Shown here: piece by piece, positions 1 to 6,265 of the stretch | Layout: every line of letters starts with the position of its first letter | Position numbering within the stretch: position 1 is the first letter of the stretch | Virus record (IMG/VR): IMGVR_UViG_3300036845_000487 | Span: 1-24,760 of that record | DNA length: 24,760 bases | Origin: a virus | Strand: one strand, 5' to 3' | Notes under the pieces: model-generated | The model's input: the letters and a program-made list of their open reading frames with translations, nothing else | Told to the model about the DNA's origin: nothing | Database searches by the model: none | Translations under genes and position numbers: made by a program

Positions 1-366
1 GACGTTCAATCGGAGCTGCGTCGTCCTGGGGATGTCGTTGGCGCGCTCGACGCCGCGGGTCAGCGTGGTGATCGTCTGCCGGGCGACGCTGCGCTGGTGG
101 GTCGCCGCCCGCACCTCGACGGTCGGCAGCTCCTCGGTGGTCAGCCGCCGATAGCCGCGGGTGCGCTCGTTCTTGTAGACCACCTTGTGCTCGCGCTCGG
201 CGATCTTGAGGGCCGACTGCAGCAGGTGCTGGTACGGGCGGATGTCGGTGAGGCCGGCAGCGGCGCTCAGCCGGTGGAAACTCAGCAGCGCGCCCGGCGG
301 CGTGGCGGCCAGCAGCTCGACGAGGGCGAGCGTCTCAGGTTTCGCTACGAAGATGGGCGACGGCAT
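1..366 (-). CDS. Phage-type protein of unknown function (3' end cut by window edge)
   Basis: The frame opens at ATG 366 and stays open to base 1 (122 codons), so the C-terminus lies outside the window. The product starts MPSPIFVAKPETLALVELL and has a helical N-terminal half followed by a basic stretch (residues about 50-75, AEREHKVVYKNERTRGYRRL). That could be a small DNA- or RNA-binding module, but I do not recognise the family. Third codon positions are almost all G or C, as in neighbouring real genes. It lies downstream of the terminase small subunit in the same direction, so it probably belongs to the leftward late region. Function unknown. Confidence 0.7.
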   Translation of the reverse strand, partial: MPSPIFVAKPETLALVELLAATPPGALLSFHRLSAAAGLTDIRPYQHLLQSALKIAEREHKVVYKNERTRGYRRLTTEELPTVEVRAATHQRSVARQTITTLTRGVERANDIPRTTQLRLNV

Positions 367-369
367 CTA

Positions 370-812
370 AGGGGCTCCGGTGCGTTGAGGGGCGTGGCCG
401 AGCGTGGCCGCGACGTGCCATGCGATGTGGTGCGCAGAGCAGCGACGCGCGGCGAAGCTGGGTGGTGGGGGGGCGGACGATGCGTTGAGGCGCAGAGAGT
501 TGCGAAGCGCCGCACAGAGCTGCGTTGCCAGGCGCAGCGGCGATGCGCGGGGCGAAGAACGTTGCGATGCGTTGCAGAGCGCCGCGTTGAGATGCCCTGC
601 GCAGAGGTGCGTAGCAGCGCGACGAAAGCGGTTGGGGGCCAGAGGTAGACGTTGCGGTGCGGGGCAGCGCGTTTGAGTTGCGTTGCGGCGCGTCGCGTAG
701 CCATGCGGCGCGTGGCGCTGCGACGGGGCCGGGGAAGAACGTTGCGTTGCGGCGAGGCGAGAAGCGCCGCGGGGCGCGGCGTGGCGAGGAGATGCGCGGC
801 GCCGCCGTGTCC
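370..812. repeat. G-rich degenerate short-repeat tract, no convincing gene
   Basis: About 440 bases between two minus-strand genes are built from variants of TTGCG, GCGTTG and GCGATGCG. GAAGAACGTTGCG occurs twice (from about 553 and 733) with a third relative, GTAGACGTTGCG, at about 645. TGCGTTGAGG occurs near 380 and at 481. Long frames are open on both strands, but they give R/A/P/S-rich peptides with no family character and no ribosome site. I read it as non-coding or decayed repeat DNA. Confidence 0.5.
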
Positions 813-818
813 ATTTCC

Positions 819-1409
819 TTACTCAGCCGCCAGTTGCCGGTTGTCCTGCCAAGCGATCTTGACGATCTCGAACCTGCCGTTGCTGCCGCCCTTCTCCGGC
901 CGGAAGCGACCGACCCCGACGAACATCGCCGCCACCTCCAGCATCTCGGTGAACATCGCCTGGGTGATGATTGGGTCGAGCACCCAGACATCGAATGTCG
1001 TCTCCCACTTCGGCATCATCGGGAACCGCCGGATCACCCGCTTGCCCGAGCCCCGCACCCCGTCCGCGTTGACGCTGATCGGCAGGCCCTGCACCGTCGC
1101 CGGGTCGATGTTCAGCCGCGGCGGCTCCGGCACCATCAGACCGGACGTGAACTTCGCCGTCCAGGTTGCGTTGCCCTGGCCGGAAATCTTCTTCTTGGTG
1201 TACTTGGCCGCGTTGATCAGCGCCTGGTGGACGCCGTGCGCCGGGATCACGACGCTGGCGCGGTCGTCGCTCAGCGTCATCTTGCTGCGCCAGGTGCGCT
1301 GGTCGTGCGCGTCGTGGCTCTCGCCCTCCAGAAACGGCTCGTCGTGCTGGCGGCTCTGCGAGTACGGGGACGAGCCCCGGATGCTGATCGTGGCGACCGA
1401 GAAGTCCAT
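819..1409 (-). CDS. Conserved phage-type protein, function unknown
   Basis: This 196-residue product begins MDFSVATISIRGSSPYSQSR. The frame stays open further upstream to 1658, but ATG 1409 is preferred because GGAG lies 7 bases before it and the upstream part (P/S/R-rich) does not look coding. The C-terminal half contains the stretch FVGVGRFRPEKGGSNGRFEI (about residues 165-184). I recall that style from phage hypothetical proteins but cannot name a family. No signal peptide or membrane segment is seen. It lies downstream of the terminase small subunit with a 485-base gap, and an operator-like palindrome at 1462-1478 is 53 bases upstream, so it may have its own promoter. Confidence 0.75.
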   Translation of the reverse strand: MDFSVATISIRGSSPYSQSRQHDEPFLEGESHDAHDQRTWRSKMTLSDDRASVVIPAHGVHQALINAAKYTKKKISGQGNATWTAKFTSGLMVPEPPRLNIDPATVQGLPISVNADGVRGSGKRVIRRFPMMPKWETTFDVWVLDPIITQAMFTEMLEVAAMFVGVGRFRPEKGGSNGRFEIVKIAWQDNRQLAAE

Positions 1410-1461
1410 GTGGCGGCTCCGTGGTTGCCCCCCGGTAATTCGCCCGCGGCTTGTCGGGGCT

Positions 1462-1478
1462 GTCAAGTATGAATTGTC
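1462..1478. promoter_or_regulatory. Operator-like palindrome GTCAAGTATGAATTGTC
   Basis: This 17-base site matches the GTCAAG-N5-CTTGTC pattern at 13 of 17 positions relative to the copy at 8799-8815. It lies 53 bases upstream of the minus-strand gene starting at 1409. On the minus strand it contains TTGACA, usable as a -35 box. It is one of nine such sites in the window. Confidence 0.5.
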
Positions 1479-1755
1479 GGAGGACCCGCTATGGGGGACC
1501 CAAAAAGGGGACCCAACTTCTGGTGGAGGGGGCCCCGATTTGGGAAAAATGGTGGGGGTATGTGGGGCGATCTCTACCGGCCGGGGTTCGGCTAAAGTGT
1601 CCAGGGCGTCCCCCCTCCGGGGGCGCCGCGGTGCTGCGAGTAACGTGCAAGTCGTCATGCAGTATATGTGTGTATAGTGATGTACTGGTATGTATTCGAT
1701 CGAGGCCGTGCAGTGCTCGCAAGGTTAGTGATGAAGAGCGTCACGCTGTCCCACC

Positions 1756-1776
1756 TCTGTCCCCCCGGAGGACAGA
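1756..1776. terminator. Perfect 7-bp hairpin downstream of the terminase small subunit gene
   Basis: TCTGTCC and GGACAGA are separated by a 7-base loop. The hairpin lies about 120 bases beyond the stop of the minus-strand terminase small subunit. No T-run follows on either strand, so a simple intrinsic terminator is not proven; a structural role in packaging is another possibility. Confidence 0.25.
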
Positions 1777-1894
1777 CCGCGCACCCGCGTTGGCTGGGAA
1801 AGCGGGGAACAGGCATGAAAGCTGAGTGTATTCAGCCACTTAGCTCAAGCCTGGCAAGGCGTGTCCCCAACAACACCCCCAAAGCGGCCGGCGT

Positions 1895-2473
1895 CTAAGC
1901 ACCCTCGTCGGGGTCTGAAAGCTCTTCATATTCAGCGTCTTGCGCCTCATCGACGGGCCCAGGGATCAAGCCTTGGATCGCGGCCTGATCGAGCAGCGCC
2001 CTCAACGCGGCGCGGCCAACATCGTCGAGGCTGGCGGGGTCGATGACGTGCCTGGTGGTCGTCTGCAGCTCGCCCTCGACCTTGAGCGTCCTGGCTGGCC
2101 CGTAGCGGCCGTTGTCCCAGCAGGCCAGCAGGCGCAGCCGCATCTCGCACTGGGCCTTGGCGCGTAGCACGGCGGCCGTGTTGAAGTGCGGGACGCCTTC
2201 CTTGTCGAACACCACGTCCTCGCTCTTGTCGTCGATGATCTCCAGCACCTCGACCGCCAGGCTGTCCCAGCCGAGCGCCCGCGCCGAGGCGATCTCCTCG
2301 GCGTAGGCTGGGTCCTTGTGCTCCCAACTGCTGACTGTCCGCTGGCTGGTGCCATGCCTCCTGGCGACGACGCTCAACGGCAACCCGCCCATCAGCCCGC
2401 GCACCACGTCAGCCTTCAGCTGCTCTCGATCGAGGCGGCGCTGGCGCCAACCTGGGGGGTCGTGCTTCGACAT
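1895..2473 (-). CDS. Terminase small subunit-like protein
   Basis: The 192-residue product starts MSKHDPPGWRQRRLDREQLK. An N-terminal helix-turn-helix (about residues 16-55, with SVVARRHGTSQRTVSSWEHK) would bind the phage packaging site. A helical oligomerisation region follows (YAEEIASARALGWDSLAVEV, then AVLRAKAQCEMRLRLLACWD), then an acidic tail. This architecture matches the small terminase proteins of many alphaproteobacterial prophages. The frame is open without a stop up to ATG 2725, so an automatic caller would give a 276-residue protein at 1895-2725. I prefer ATG 2473 because the terminase homology begins there and an operator-like palindrome sits just upstream (2485-2501). ATG 2473 lacks a clear Shine-Dalgarno site, so the start is uncertain. 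The large subunit is not in the window. Confidence 0.72.
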   Translation of the reverse strand: MSKHDPPGWRQRRLDREQLKADVVRGLMGGLPLSVVARRHGTSQRTVSSWEHKDPAYAEEIASARALGWDSLAVEVLEIIDDKSEDVVFDKEGVPHFNTAAVLRAKAQCEMRLRLLACWDNGRYGPARTLKVEGELQTTTRHVIDPASLDDVGRAALRALLDQAAIQGLIPGPVDEAQDAEYEELSDPDEGA

Positions 2474-2484
2474 CGCGCACGCGA

Positions 2485-2501
2485 GACTAGCATCACTTGA
2501 C
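2485..2501. promoter_or_regulatory. Operator-like palindrome upstream of the terminase small subunit
   Basis: On the minus strand this reads GTCAAGTGATGCTAGTC, 13 of 17 identical to the site at 8799-8815. It ends 11 bases before ATG 2473. This supports an independent transcription start for the terminase gene rather than read-through from 2725. Confidence 0.5.
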
Positions 2502-2725
2502 AAGATGCGGGAGCCGGCCCGTCGCCTCGTCATCCTGCCGGCGAGGCCGCATTGACCCGGCAGCCGCCAGGCCATGCAGTCCGACCCGATGCAGCGCGAG
2601 AGCGGGCGCCAGTCGTCGTCCACTCCCCTGATCTGCTCCTTGCCGTTGCTGGCCTGCCAGTAGTCGCCGAGCTGCACGATCCGCACGAACGGGCACCACT
2701 TGGTCCTGGCTTCATCCTCGGTCAT
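2493..2725 (-). CDS. Small Cys-containing phage protein, frame joined to terminase ORF (possible frameshift)
   Basis: From ATG 2725 (AAAGG 10 bases upstream) the frame reads MTEDEARTKWCPFVRIVQ and then CIGSDCMAWRLPGQCGLAGR. This resembles a family of roughly 60-70-residue stand-alone phage proteins with the C-x4-C-MAW and CGLAG signatures, possibly metal-binding. In the literal sequence it runs in frame into the terminase small subunit. If one base is missing near 2530, the frame would instead end QDDEATGRLPHLVK with a stop at 2493-2495, giving a normal-sized separate protein with good third-position G/C. Function unknown. The alternative is a true fusion, 1895-2725. Confidence 0.45.
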
Positions 2726-2746
2726 CTCAACAACCTTTGCTGTTTA

Positions 2747-2827
2747 CCCCTCTCAAGGGGTGAGCCCCAAGCGAACCCCACCCCCCCCACGCAGTGGGGG
2801 TAGGGGGAACCCCCCCGTAAGGGGGGG
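2747..2827. other. Cluster of G/C-run hairpins
   Basis: Three inverted repeats lie in 80 bases: CCCCT-CTCA-AGGGG (2747-2760), an imperfect C-run/G-run pair around an ACGCAGT loop (about 2777-2806), and C7-GTAA-G7 (2810-2827). They lie upstream of the 2725 start and next to the GGATCGAAG repeats. They could terminate the early leftward operon, or structure the DNA around a packaging or replication site. Sequence alone does not decide. Confidence 0.45.
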
Positions 2828-2853
2828 TAGGTGGATGGCGAACACCAATACCG

Positions 2854-2982
2854 GGATCGAAGGGGGGATCGAAGCCTCCTAAAGTGGATCGAAGGCAACT
2901 TTAAAGGAGGATCGAAGGGTGGATCGAAGCTACCTGAGATGGATCGAAGGGGGATCGAAGGGGGATCGTAGGGGGATCGAAG
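2854..2982. repeat. Nine iteron-like copies of GGATCGAAG
   Basis: GGATCGAAG starts at 2854, 2866, 2886, 2909, 2921, 2941, 2952 and 2974, with a one-base variant (GGATCGTAG) at 2963. Start-to-start spacings are 12, 20, 23, 12, 20, 11, 11 and 11 bases, mostly near one or two helical turns. All copies have the same orientation. No gene overlaps them. The position immediately upstream of the terminase small subunit unit suggests terminase binding sites (pac or cosB). An iteron replication origin is the main alternative. Confidence 0.8.
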
Positions 2983-3041
2983 CCAGCAAAAAGCCCCGCC
3001 AGCGGCTGCCAGCGGGGCTCAAGCTCAGCCATGTCAGGCGC

Positions 3042-3293
3042 TCAGCGCGGGATCGGCACGCCCCGAACCCACGGGCCCATCTCGTCGGTCACCGCCTGCA
3101 GCTGGAAGCGCAGCTGCGCCAGCAGCGCCTGCGCCCCAGCATAGTCCTTCCCGGCCCGCACCGCGGCCGCCAGTCGGGCCACGCGCAGCTTGGGCACGCC
3201 CAGCGCCCGCGCCAGGTCGCCCTGCCACTTGTCGCCGTAGAGCCGCTCAGCGAAGCCTACGAGGGCCGCGGCGTAGTTCGGCGGGGTCTGCAT
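3042..3293 (-). CDS. Small phage protein with possible helix-turn-helix
   Basis: The 83-residue product begins MQTPPNYAAALVGFAERLYG. The segment KWQGDLARALGVPKLRVARL (about residues 22-41) has the spacing of a helix-turn-helix, and the rest is helical. Its ATG (3293) overlaps the stop of the upstream gene as TGATG, so the two are translationally coupled. It is the last gene of the leftward early operon before the repeat region at 2854-2982. A DNA-binding role is inference. Confidence 0.7.
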   Translation of the reverse strand: MQTPPNYAAALVGFAERLYGDKWQGDLARALGVPKLRVARLAAAVRAGKDYAGAQALLAQLRFQLQAVTDEMGPWVRGVPIPR

Positions 3294-3574
3294 CAGCTTT
3301 CCTCCGCCGGCAGGTCGCGCAGCCCGCGAGCGTAGGCGCGGGCGAACGGCTCGCTGTAGCAGAGCTTCGACAGCGCATGCTGCTTGCCCTGCGCGGCGTG
3401 GACGACGGTGACGCCGAAGATCGGCTCGCCGAGGAAGCCCTCGCCCTGGCTGATCTCGAACGCGTAGTCGCCCGACCAACCGTAGCGAACCACCCGCGGG
3501 GTCATGGGGTTCGGCGTGTCGTCGTAGGCGCCGCGGATCAGGTCGCGGGCCGAGGTGGTGGTCTTCTCGTCCAT
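3293..3574 (-). CDS. Small phage protein of unknown function
   Basis: The 93-residue product begins MDEKTTTSARDLIRGAYDDT. It has a mixed alpha/beta pattern, with WSGDYAFEISQGEGFLGEPI in the middle and an Ala/Arg-rich C-terminus. No catalytic motif or membrane segment was seen. It is tightly coupled to its neighbours: its ATG at 3574 abuts the stop of the 3574-3993 gene, and its stop overlaps the next ATG. Not recognised. Confidence 0.7.
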   Translation of the reverse strand: MDEKTTTSARDLIRGAYDDTPNPMTPRVVRYGWSGDYAFEISQGEGFLGEPIFGVTVVHAAQGKQHALSKLCYSEPFARAYARGLRDLPAEES

Positions 3575-3993
3575 CAGTCGATCCCCCAGGGTGCGCGGTC
3601 ATACTCGCGCGAGGCGCGGATGGCATCGAGCAGCACAGCAGGCGCTTCGTCCTCGCTGGCGCCGCCGATCTGCGTGGTGATCTCATCGCAGAGACGCTTG
3701 GCCGCGCTCGTCGACCAGGCCGCGTCCTCGCACGCCTGGTAGGCGTAGCAGTCGACCTGCTTCAGCAGCCAGGCGACGCCCGGCCCGCGCACGGCGCCGG
3801 CGAAGCTGAACGCCGCCGTCAGCTGGCCGTCTTCGTTGAAGTAGGGCTCGGCCCGCTCATCGTAGCGAGCCCGCAGCGAGCGCTCGTTCTCGCGCAGCAA
3901 CGTCTCGCCGACGATCGCCGGGTCGCGGCCGAGGTCGGCCAGCGCCGTCGCCAGGACGGCTATGTGGTTGTGGGTGCAAAGCCAAGCAGACAT
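3574..3993 (-). CDS. Phage protein of unknown function (139 residues)
   Basis: The product begins MSAWLCTHNHIAVLATALAD. The leader GGAAAGGACCGAACCA directly precedes ATG 3993 and gives a strong ribosome site, which fixes the start. The sequence is helical, with features such as YFNEDGQLTAAFSFAG and a Cys/Tyr-containing stretch (LLKQVDCYAYQACEDAAW). I recall similar proteins in prophages and phage-like islands, often beginning with a CTH-x-H-I pattern, but no function is established. The long opposite and offset frames here are shadows. Confidence 0.78.
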   Translation of the reverse strand: MSAWLCTHNHIAVLATALADLGRDPAIVGETLLRENERSLRARYDERAEPYFNEDGQLTAAFSFAGAVRGPGVAWLLKQVDCYAYQACEDAAWSTSAAKRLCDEITTQIGGASEDEAPAVLLDAIRASREYDRAPWGID

Positions 3994-3999
3994 TGGTTC

Positions 4000-4096
4000 G
4001 GTCCTTTCCGATGGGGCTGATCCCCACGCCCTCGGCCCCGGCCCAGCTTGCGCTGTCGGGGCTCTGGCGCGCGTCGAGCGCGGGATGGGGCGACGG
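4000..4096. repeat. Duplicated intergenic module, copy A (hairpin plus leader)
   Basis: This gap is homologous to 5272-5368. Both carry the ribosome-site leader, a G/C hairpin and a shared 23-base identical block (4062-4084 matching 5334-5356). The hairpin here pairs GCCCCG (4035-4040) with CGGGGC (4057-4062). It sits between the stop of the 4097-4393 gene and the start of the 3574-3993 gene, and could act as an attenuator or RNA processing site. Confidence 0.6.
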
Positions 4097-4393
4097 TCAG
4101 CCCACCTTGCGGTGGAGGGCAGCGGCCAGGGTGCGGTTGTGGTCGCGCAGGTCGGGGTAGACGTGCGCGAGCGCCTGCTGCAGCGCCAGGAGCTGCGCGC
4201 CGCGGATTTGCACCATCGGGTGGCCCGTGCTGTCGCTGGGCGCGTCGTGGGCGCGGTTGACGACCTGCGCGGCGACATCGACGAGCGCCGCGACAGCGCC
4301 CGGCGCGGGTGCGCTCGGCCCGTTGGAGGGGCGAAAGCCCTGCGCCCAAAGGGCGTCGAACTGGGCCTGCGTGAGGGTGGTGGTGATGGTCAT
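4097..4393 (-). CDS. Small phage protein of unknown function with FDxLWAQGFRP motif
   Basis: The 98-residue product begins MTITTTLTQAQFDALWAQGF. The motif FDALWAQGFRP (about residues 12-22) is shared with the C-terminus of the neighbouring 4876-5268 protein. The remainder is helical, including a C-terminal segment AQLLALQQALAHVYPDLRDH. AGGAG lies 8 bases before ATG 4393. It is part of the leftward operon of small genes; role unknown. Confidence 0.75.
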   Translation of the reverse strand: MTITTTLTQAQFDALWAQGFRPSNGPSAPAPGAVAALVDVAAQVVNRAHDAPSDSTGHPMVQIRGAQLLALQQALAHVYPDLRDHNRTLAAALHRKVG

Positions 4394-4439
4394 TGGGGTA
4401 ACTCCTGAAATTGGGTTGGTTGAGATGGTGGTGCGCGGC

Positions 4440-4778
4440 TCAGCGCGCCTCGGGGCTGGCCGGGACCGACACGAACAGCTCGCCCGTGGCGACGCGGGCG
4501 CGCAGGGCGTCGAGCTGAGCGCGGACGGCGGGGGTGTCAAACGCCACCGCGTCCTTCCAGACGCCTTTGTGGCCATAGGGCACGTCGAACACCACGACGC
4601 TGTAGCTCTCGCGGCGCTCGTCGCCGCGCAGCACCGCCTTGCGCAGCTGGGTGAAGACCCGGAAGCTGCGATCGTCGCCGGCCGGGGCGTGGTAGACGTT
4701 GCCGATGTAGCCGCAGCTGACGCCGAGGTCGGCATAGTCGGCCTTGAGTTGGGCCTCGGGGTCGATCCAGGTAGTCAT
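4440..4778 (-). CDS. Small phage protein of unknown function
   Basis: The 112-residue product begins MTTWIDPEAQLKADYADLGV. A predicted mixed fold contains SCGYIGNVYHAPAGDDRSFR and YSVVVFDVPYGHKGVW. GGGAAAGGACC precedes ATG 4778. It is the first gene after the promoter-like element at 4817-4855, so it heads a sub-operon. Not recognised. Confidence 0.75.
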   Translation of the reverse strand: MTTWIDPEAQLKADYADLGVSCGYIGNVYHAPAGDDRSFRVFTQLRKAVLRGDERRESYSVVVFDVPYGHKGVWKDAVAFDTPAVRAQLDALRARVATGELFVSVPASPEAR

Positions 4779-4816
4779 CAGTGGGTCCTTTCCCTCAGTG
4801 CGTTGAACGCCCCCCT

Positions 4817-4855
4817 CTTATGAGGGGAGCGCCCAATGATGTCAATTCGATATCA
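4817..4855 (-). promoter_or_regulatory. Leftward promoter with palindromic operator over the -35 box
   Basis: On the minus strand, TTGACA (4840-4845) and CATAAG (4817-4822) are separated by 17 bases, a good sigma-70-like pair. The 19-base near-palindrome TGATGTC-N5-GATATCA (4837-4855) covers the -35 box. The same element recurs at 6285-6303. It would drive the gene starting at 4778. The likely binding protein is unknown. Confidence 0.55.
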
Positions 4856-4875
4856 GGTAGGACAGGACGCCGCAG

Positions 4876-5268
4876 TCAGCCTGCCTCCCCGCTGGTCGGC
4901 CGGAAGCCCTGGGCCCAGAGCTTGTCGAACAGCGCCTGGGCCTCGACGCGACGCTCCTCGTCGAGCTGCGCCTGGCGCGCATCCTCGGCCGCCTGCCAGA
5001 CGGCGTGCGCCTGGGCCAGCGCCTCGGGCGTCGTCGACCGCTCGATCTCGGCCCGCACCCAGGCCCACTTCTTGGCCTCCAGATTGAGGCTGCGGTGGTC
5101 GCTGCGACCGCGAACATCGACGAGCGGGTTCGAGTGGATGACGCCGTCCTTGTTGCGGCCATCGGGGGTGAGCCAGACGTGGTAGCGGCGCTCGGCGTCC
5201 TGCCAGCCGGCGCTGTAGCGCATGCTGCTGGAGCTGAAGTCGCCGTGGAAGGTGATGGTGATGGTCAT
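4876..5268 (-). CDS. Phage protein of unknown function ending in LWAQGFRP motif
   Basis: The 130-residue product begins MTITITFHGDFSSSSMRYSA from ATG 5268, preceded by GGGAAAGGACCC. The N-terminal half is beta-rich and the middle is a charged helix (AEDARQAQLDEERRVEAQAL) that could form a coiled coil. The C-terminus carries FDKLWAQGFRP, nearly the same as the N-terminus of the 4097-4393 product. An in-frame ATG further upstream (5298) lacks a ribosome site. Unknown function. Confidence 0.75.
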   Translation of the reverse strand: MTITITFHGDFSSSSMRYSAGWQDAERRYHVWLTPDGRNKDGVIHSNPLVDVRGRSDHRSLNLEAKKWAWVRAEIERSTTPEALAQAHAVWQAAEDARQAQLDEERRVEAQALFDKLWAQGFRPTSGEAG

Positions 5269-5271
5269 GGG

Positions 5272-5368
5272 TCCTTTCCCTGGGGGCCGATCCCCCACGC
5301 CTTCGGGCCCCGCCCGGCGACTGCCGTGGGGCCCTCTGGCGCGCGTCGAGCGCGGGGATGGCGGGGCG
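5272..5368. repeat. Duplicated intergenic module, copy B (hairpin plus leader)
   Basis: This is homologous to 4000-4096 and shares the identical block at 5334-5356. The hairpin pairs GGGCCCC (5305-5311) with GGGGCCC (5328-5334), in the same relative place as in copy A although the stem sequence differs. A compensatory change of that kind hints that the RNA structure is kept. It separates the 5369-5680 and 4876-5268 genes. Confidence 0.6.
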
Positions 5369-5680
5369 TCAGCGCACTAAGGGGTGGTGCGTCATCCCGC
5401 GGGTCATGTGGCCATGCCAGATTTCGGGCGGGATCGGCTTGACCTCGGGCGCCTCGCGGTCGTCAGCGGTGGCGACGAGGGCCCGGCAGAGGAACTCGGA
5501 GTCGAAGAGGCGGACGGGCTGCGTCCAGCGCTGACTGGCGGCCCGCCACTTCACCACGAAGGGCGCCCCACCGGAGGTGAAGTGGTGCAGCTTGGCGTAC
5601 TGGCGCGCGCCCTTGCTGCCGAAGCTGACGAAGATGCCGTCGCCGCGCCGCAGACGCATCAGGTCGGGATGGGTGGTCAT
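5369..5680 (-). CDS. Small phage protein of unknown function
   Basis: The 103-residue product begins MTTHPDLMRLRRGDGIFVSF. The early part (GDGIFVSFGSKGARQYAKLH) suggests a small beta-barrel-like fold, followed by FVVKWRAASQRW. GGGAAAGGACCC stands a few bases before ATG 5680. The gene lies within the leftward operon between two unknown genes. No enzyme motif was seen. Confidence 0.73.
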   Translation of the reverse strand: MTTHPDLMRLRRGDGIFVSFGSKGARQYAKLHHFTSGGAPFVVKWRAASQRWTQPVRLFDSEFLCRALVATADDREAPEVKPIPPEIWHGHMTRGMTHHPLVR

Positions 5681-5750
5681 GTGTGGGTCCTTTCCCAGGT
5701 GAGCACTGGCGCTCAGATGACGGGCGCCGCAACCGCCCGTCTGCTGAAGG

Positions 5751-6224
5751 TCAGCTGCGCTCGCAGGGGATGGCGCGGGTGAGGTAGCCGGCCCACTCGG
5801 ACGACCGGCACGCCCTGAGGGCGAGGTCTTCGCGACTGGCCCAGGTGAGCGCGTGCCAGATTTCGCCGCCCGCGTGATCCGCCTCGACCTGGGCGGTGCG
5901 CGCGGCCAGCTGGGCGGCGACGTAGGCGTCGGCGTCGGCATAGGCGCCGACCGCCTCGACCGCTTCGGCCAAGCCCTTCTCGCGCCGCGCGGCGGTCTCC
6001 TCGGGCGTCTCCCAGCGGTAACGCTCGACAGCGTCGTCGATGAAGCTGCGCCAGTAGGCGTAGTTGCTGCGGTCGCCGCGCTGGTGCGCGGGGGCCTTCG
6101 CTCGGGCGAGGTCGACATCGTAGAGCCGCCGGCCGATCACGACGTGGCTGTAGACGCGGCTCTGGCTGACGCGCTTGGCGATCGAGCCATCCGGCAGGGT
6201 CGCGGTGTGGGTGGTCTTAGGCAT
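5751..6224 (-). CDS. Phage protein of unknown function (157 residues)
   Basis: The product begins MPKTTHTATLPDGSIAKRVS from ATG 6224. The leader GGGAAAGGACCCCGCCA sets the start, while an in-frame ATG at 6293 would run through the promoter. The first third contains a YSHVVIGRRLYDVDLARAKA pattern. The centre is a helical, charged region (ETPEETAARREKGLAEAVEA) and the C-terminus includes WHALTWASREDLALRAC. It is the first gene after the palindrome-promoter at 6266-6303. Phage-type hypothetical. Confidence 0.76.
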   Translation of the reverse strand: MPKTTHTATLPDGSIAKRVSQSRVYSHVVIGRRLYDVDLARAKAPAHQRGDRSNYAYWRSFIDDAVERYRWETPEETAARREKGLAEAVEAVGAYADADAYVAAQLAARTAQVEADHAGGEIWHALTWASREDLALRACRSSEWAGYLTRAIPCERS

Positions 6225-6265
6225 TGGCGGGGTCCTTTCCCTTAAGGCCGTTAGATGAGCCCCCT

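Larger units (their letters stand above)
1410..1894. other. 485-base gene-free stretch with hairpins and repeats
   Basis: No frame here has both coding character and a ribosome site. The stretch holds an operator-like palindrome (1462-1478), a direct repeat GGGGACCCAA at 1494-1503 and 1507-1516, an AT-rich segment near 1655-1695, a perfect 7-base-pair hairpin TCTGTCC/GGACAGA (1756-1776), and the inverted repeat GCTGA-N6-TCAGC (1821-1836). Lying just downstream of the terminase small subunit gene, it could hold a terminator or part of a packaging site; this is inference. Confidence 0.5.

Noticed and set aside
335-991. Long minus-strand frames over the G-rich repeat tract
   Set aside because: R/A/P/S-rich translations, no ribosome site, and overlap with a real gene at both ends.
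1451-1898. Plus-strand frames in the gap after the terminase small subunit
   Set aside because: No codon bias or ribosome site, and odd composition; treated as non-coding.
2854-2982. CRISPR array
   Set aside because: Repeats are only 9 bases with 2-14 base gaps, unlike CRISPR repeats and spacers.
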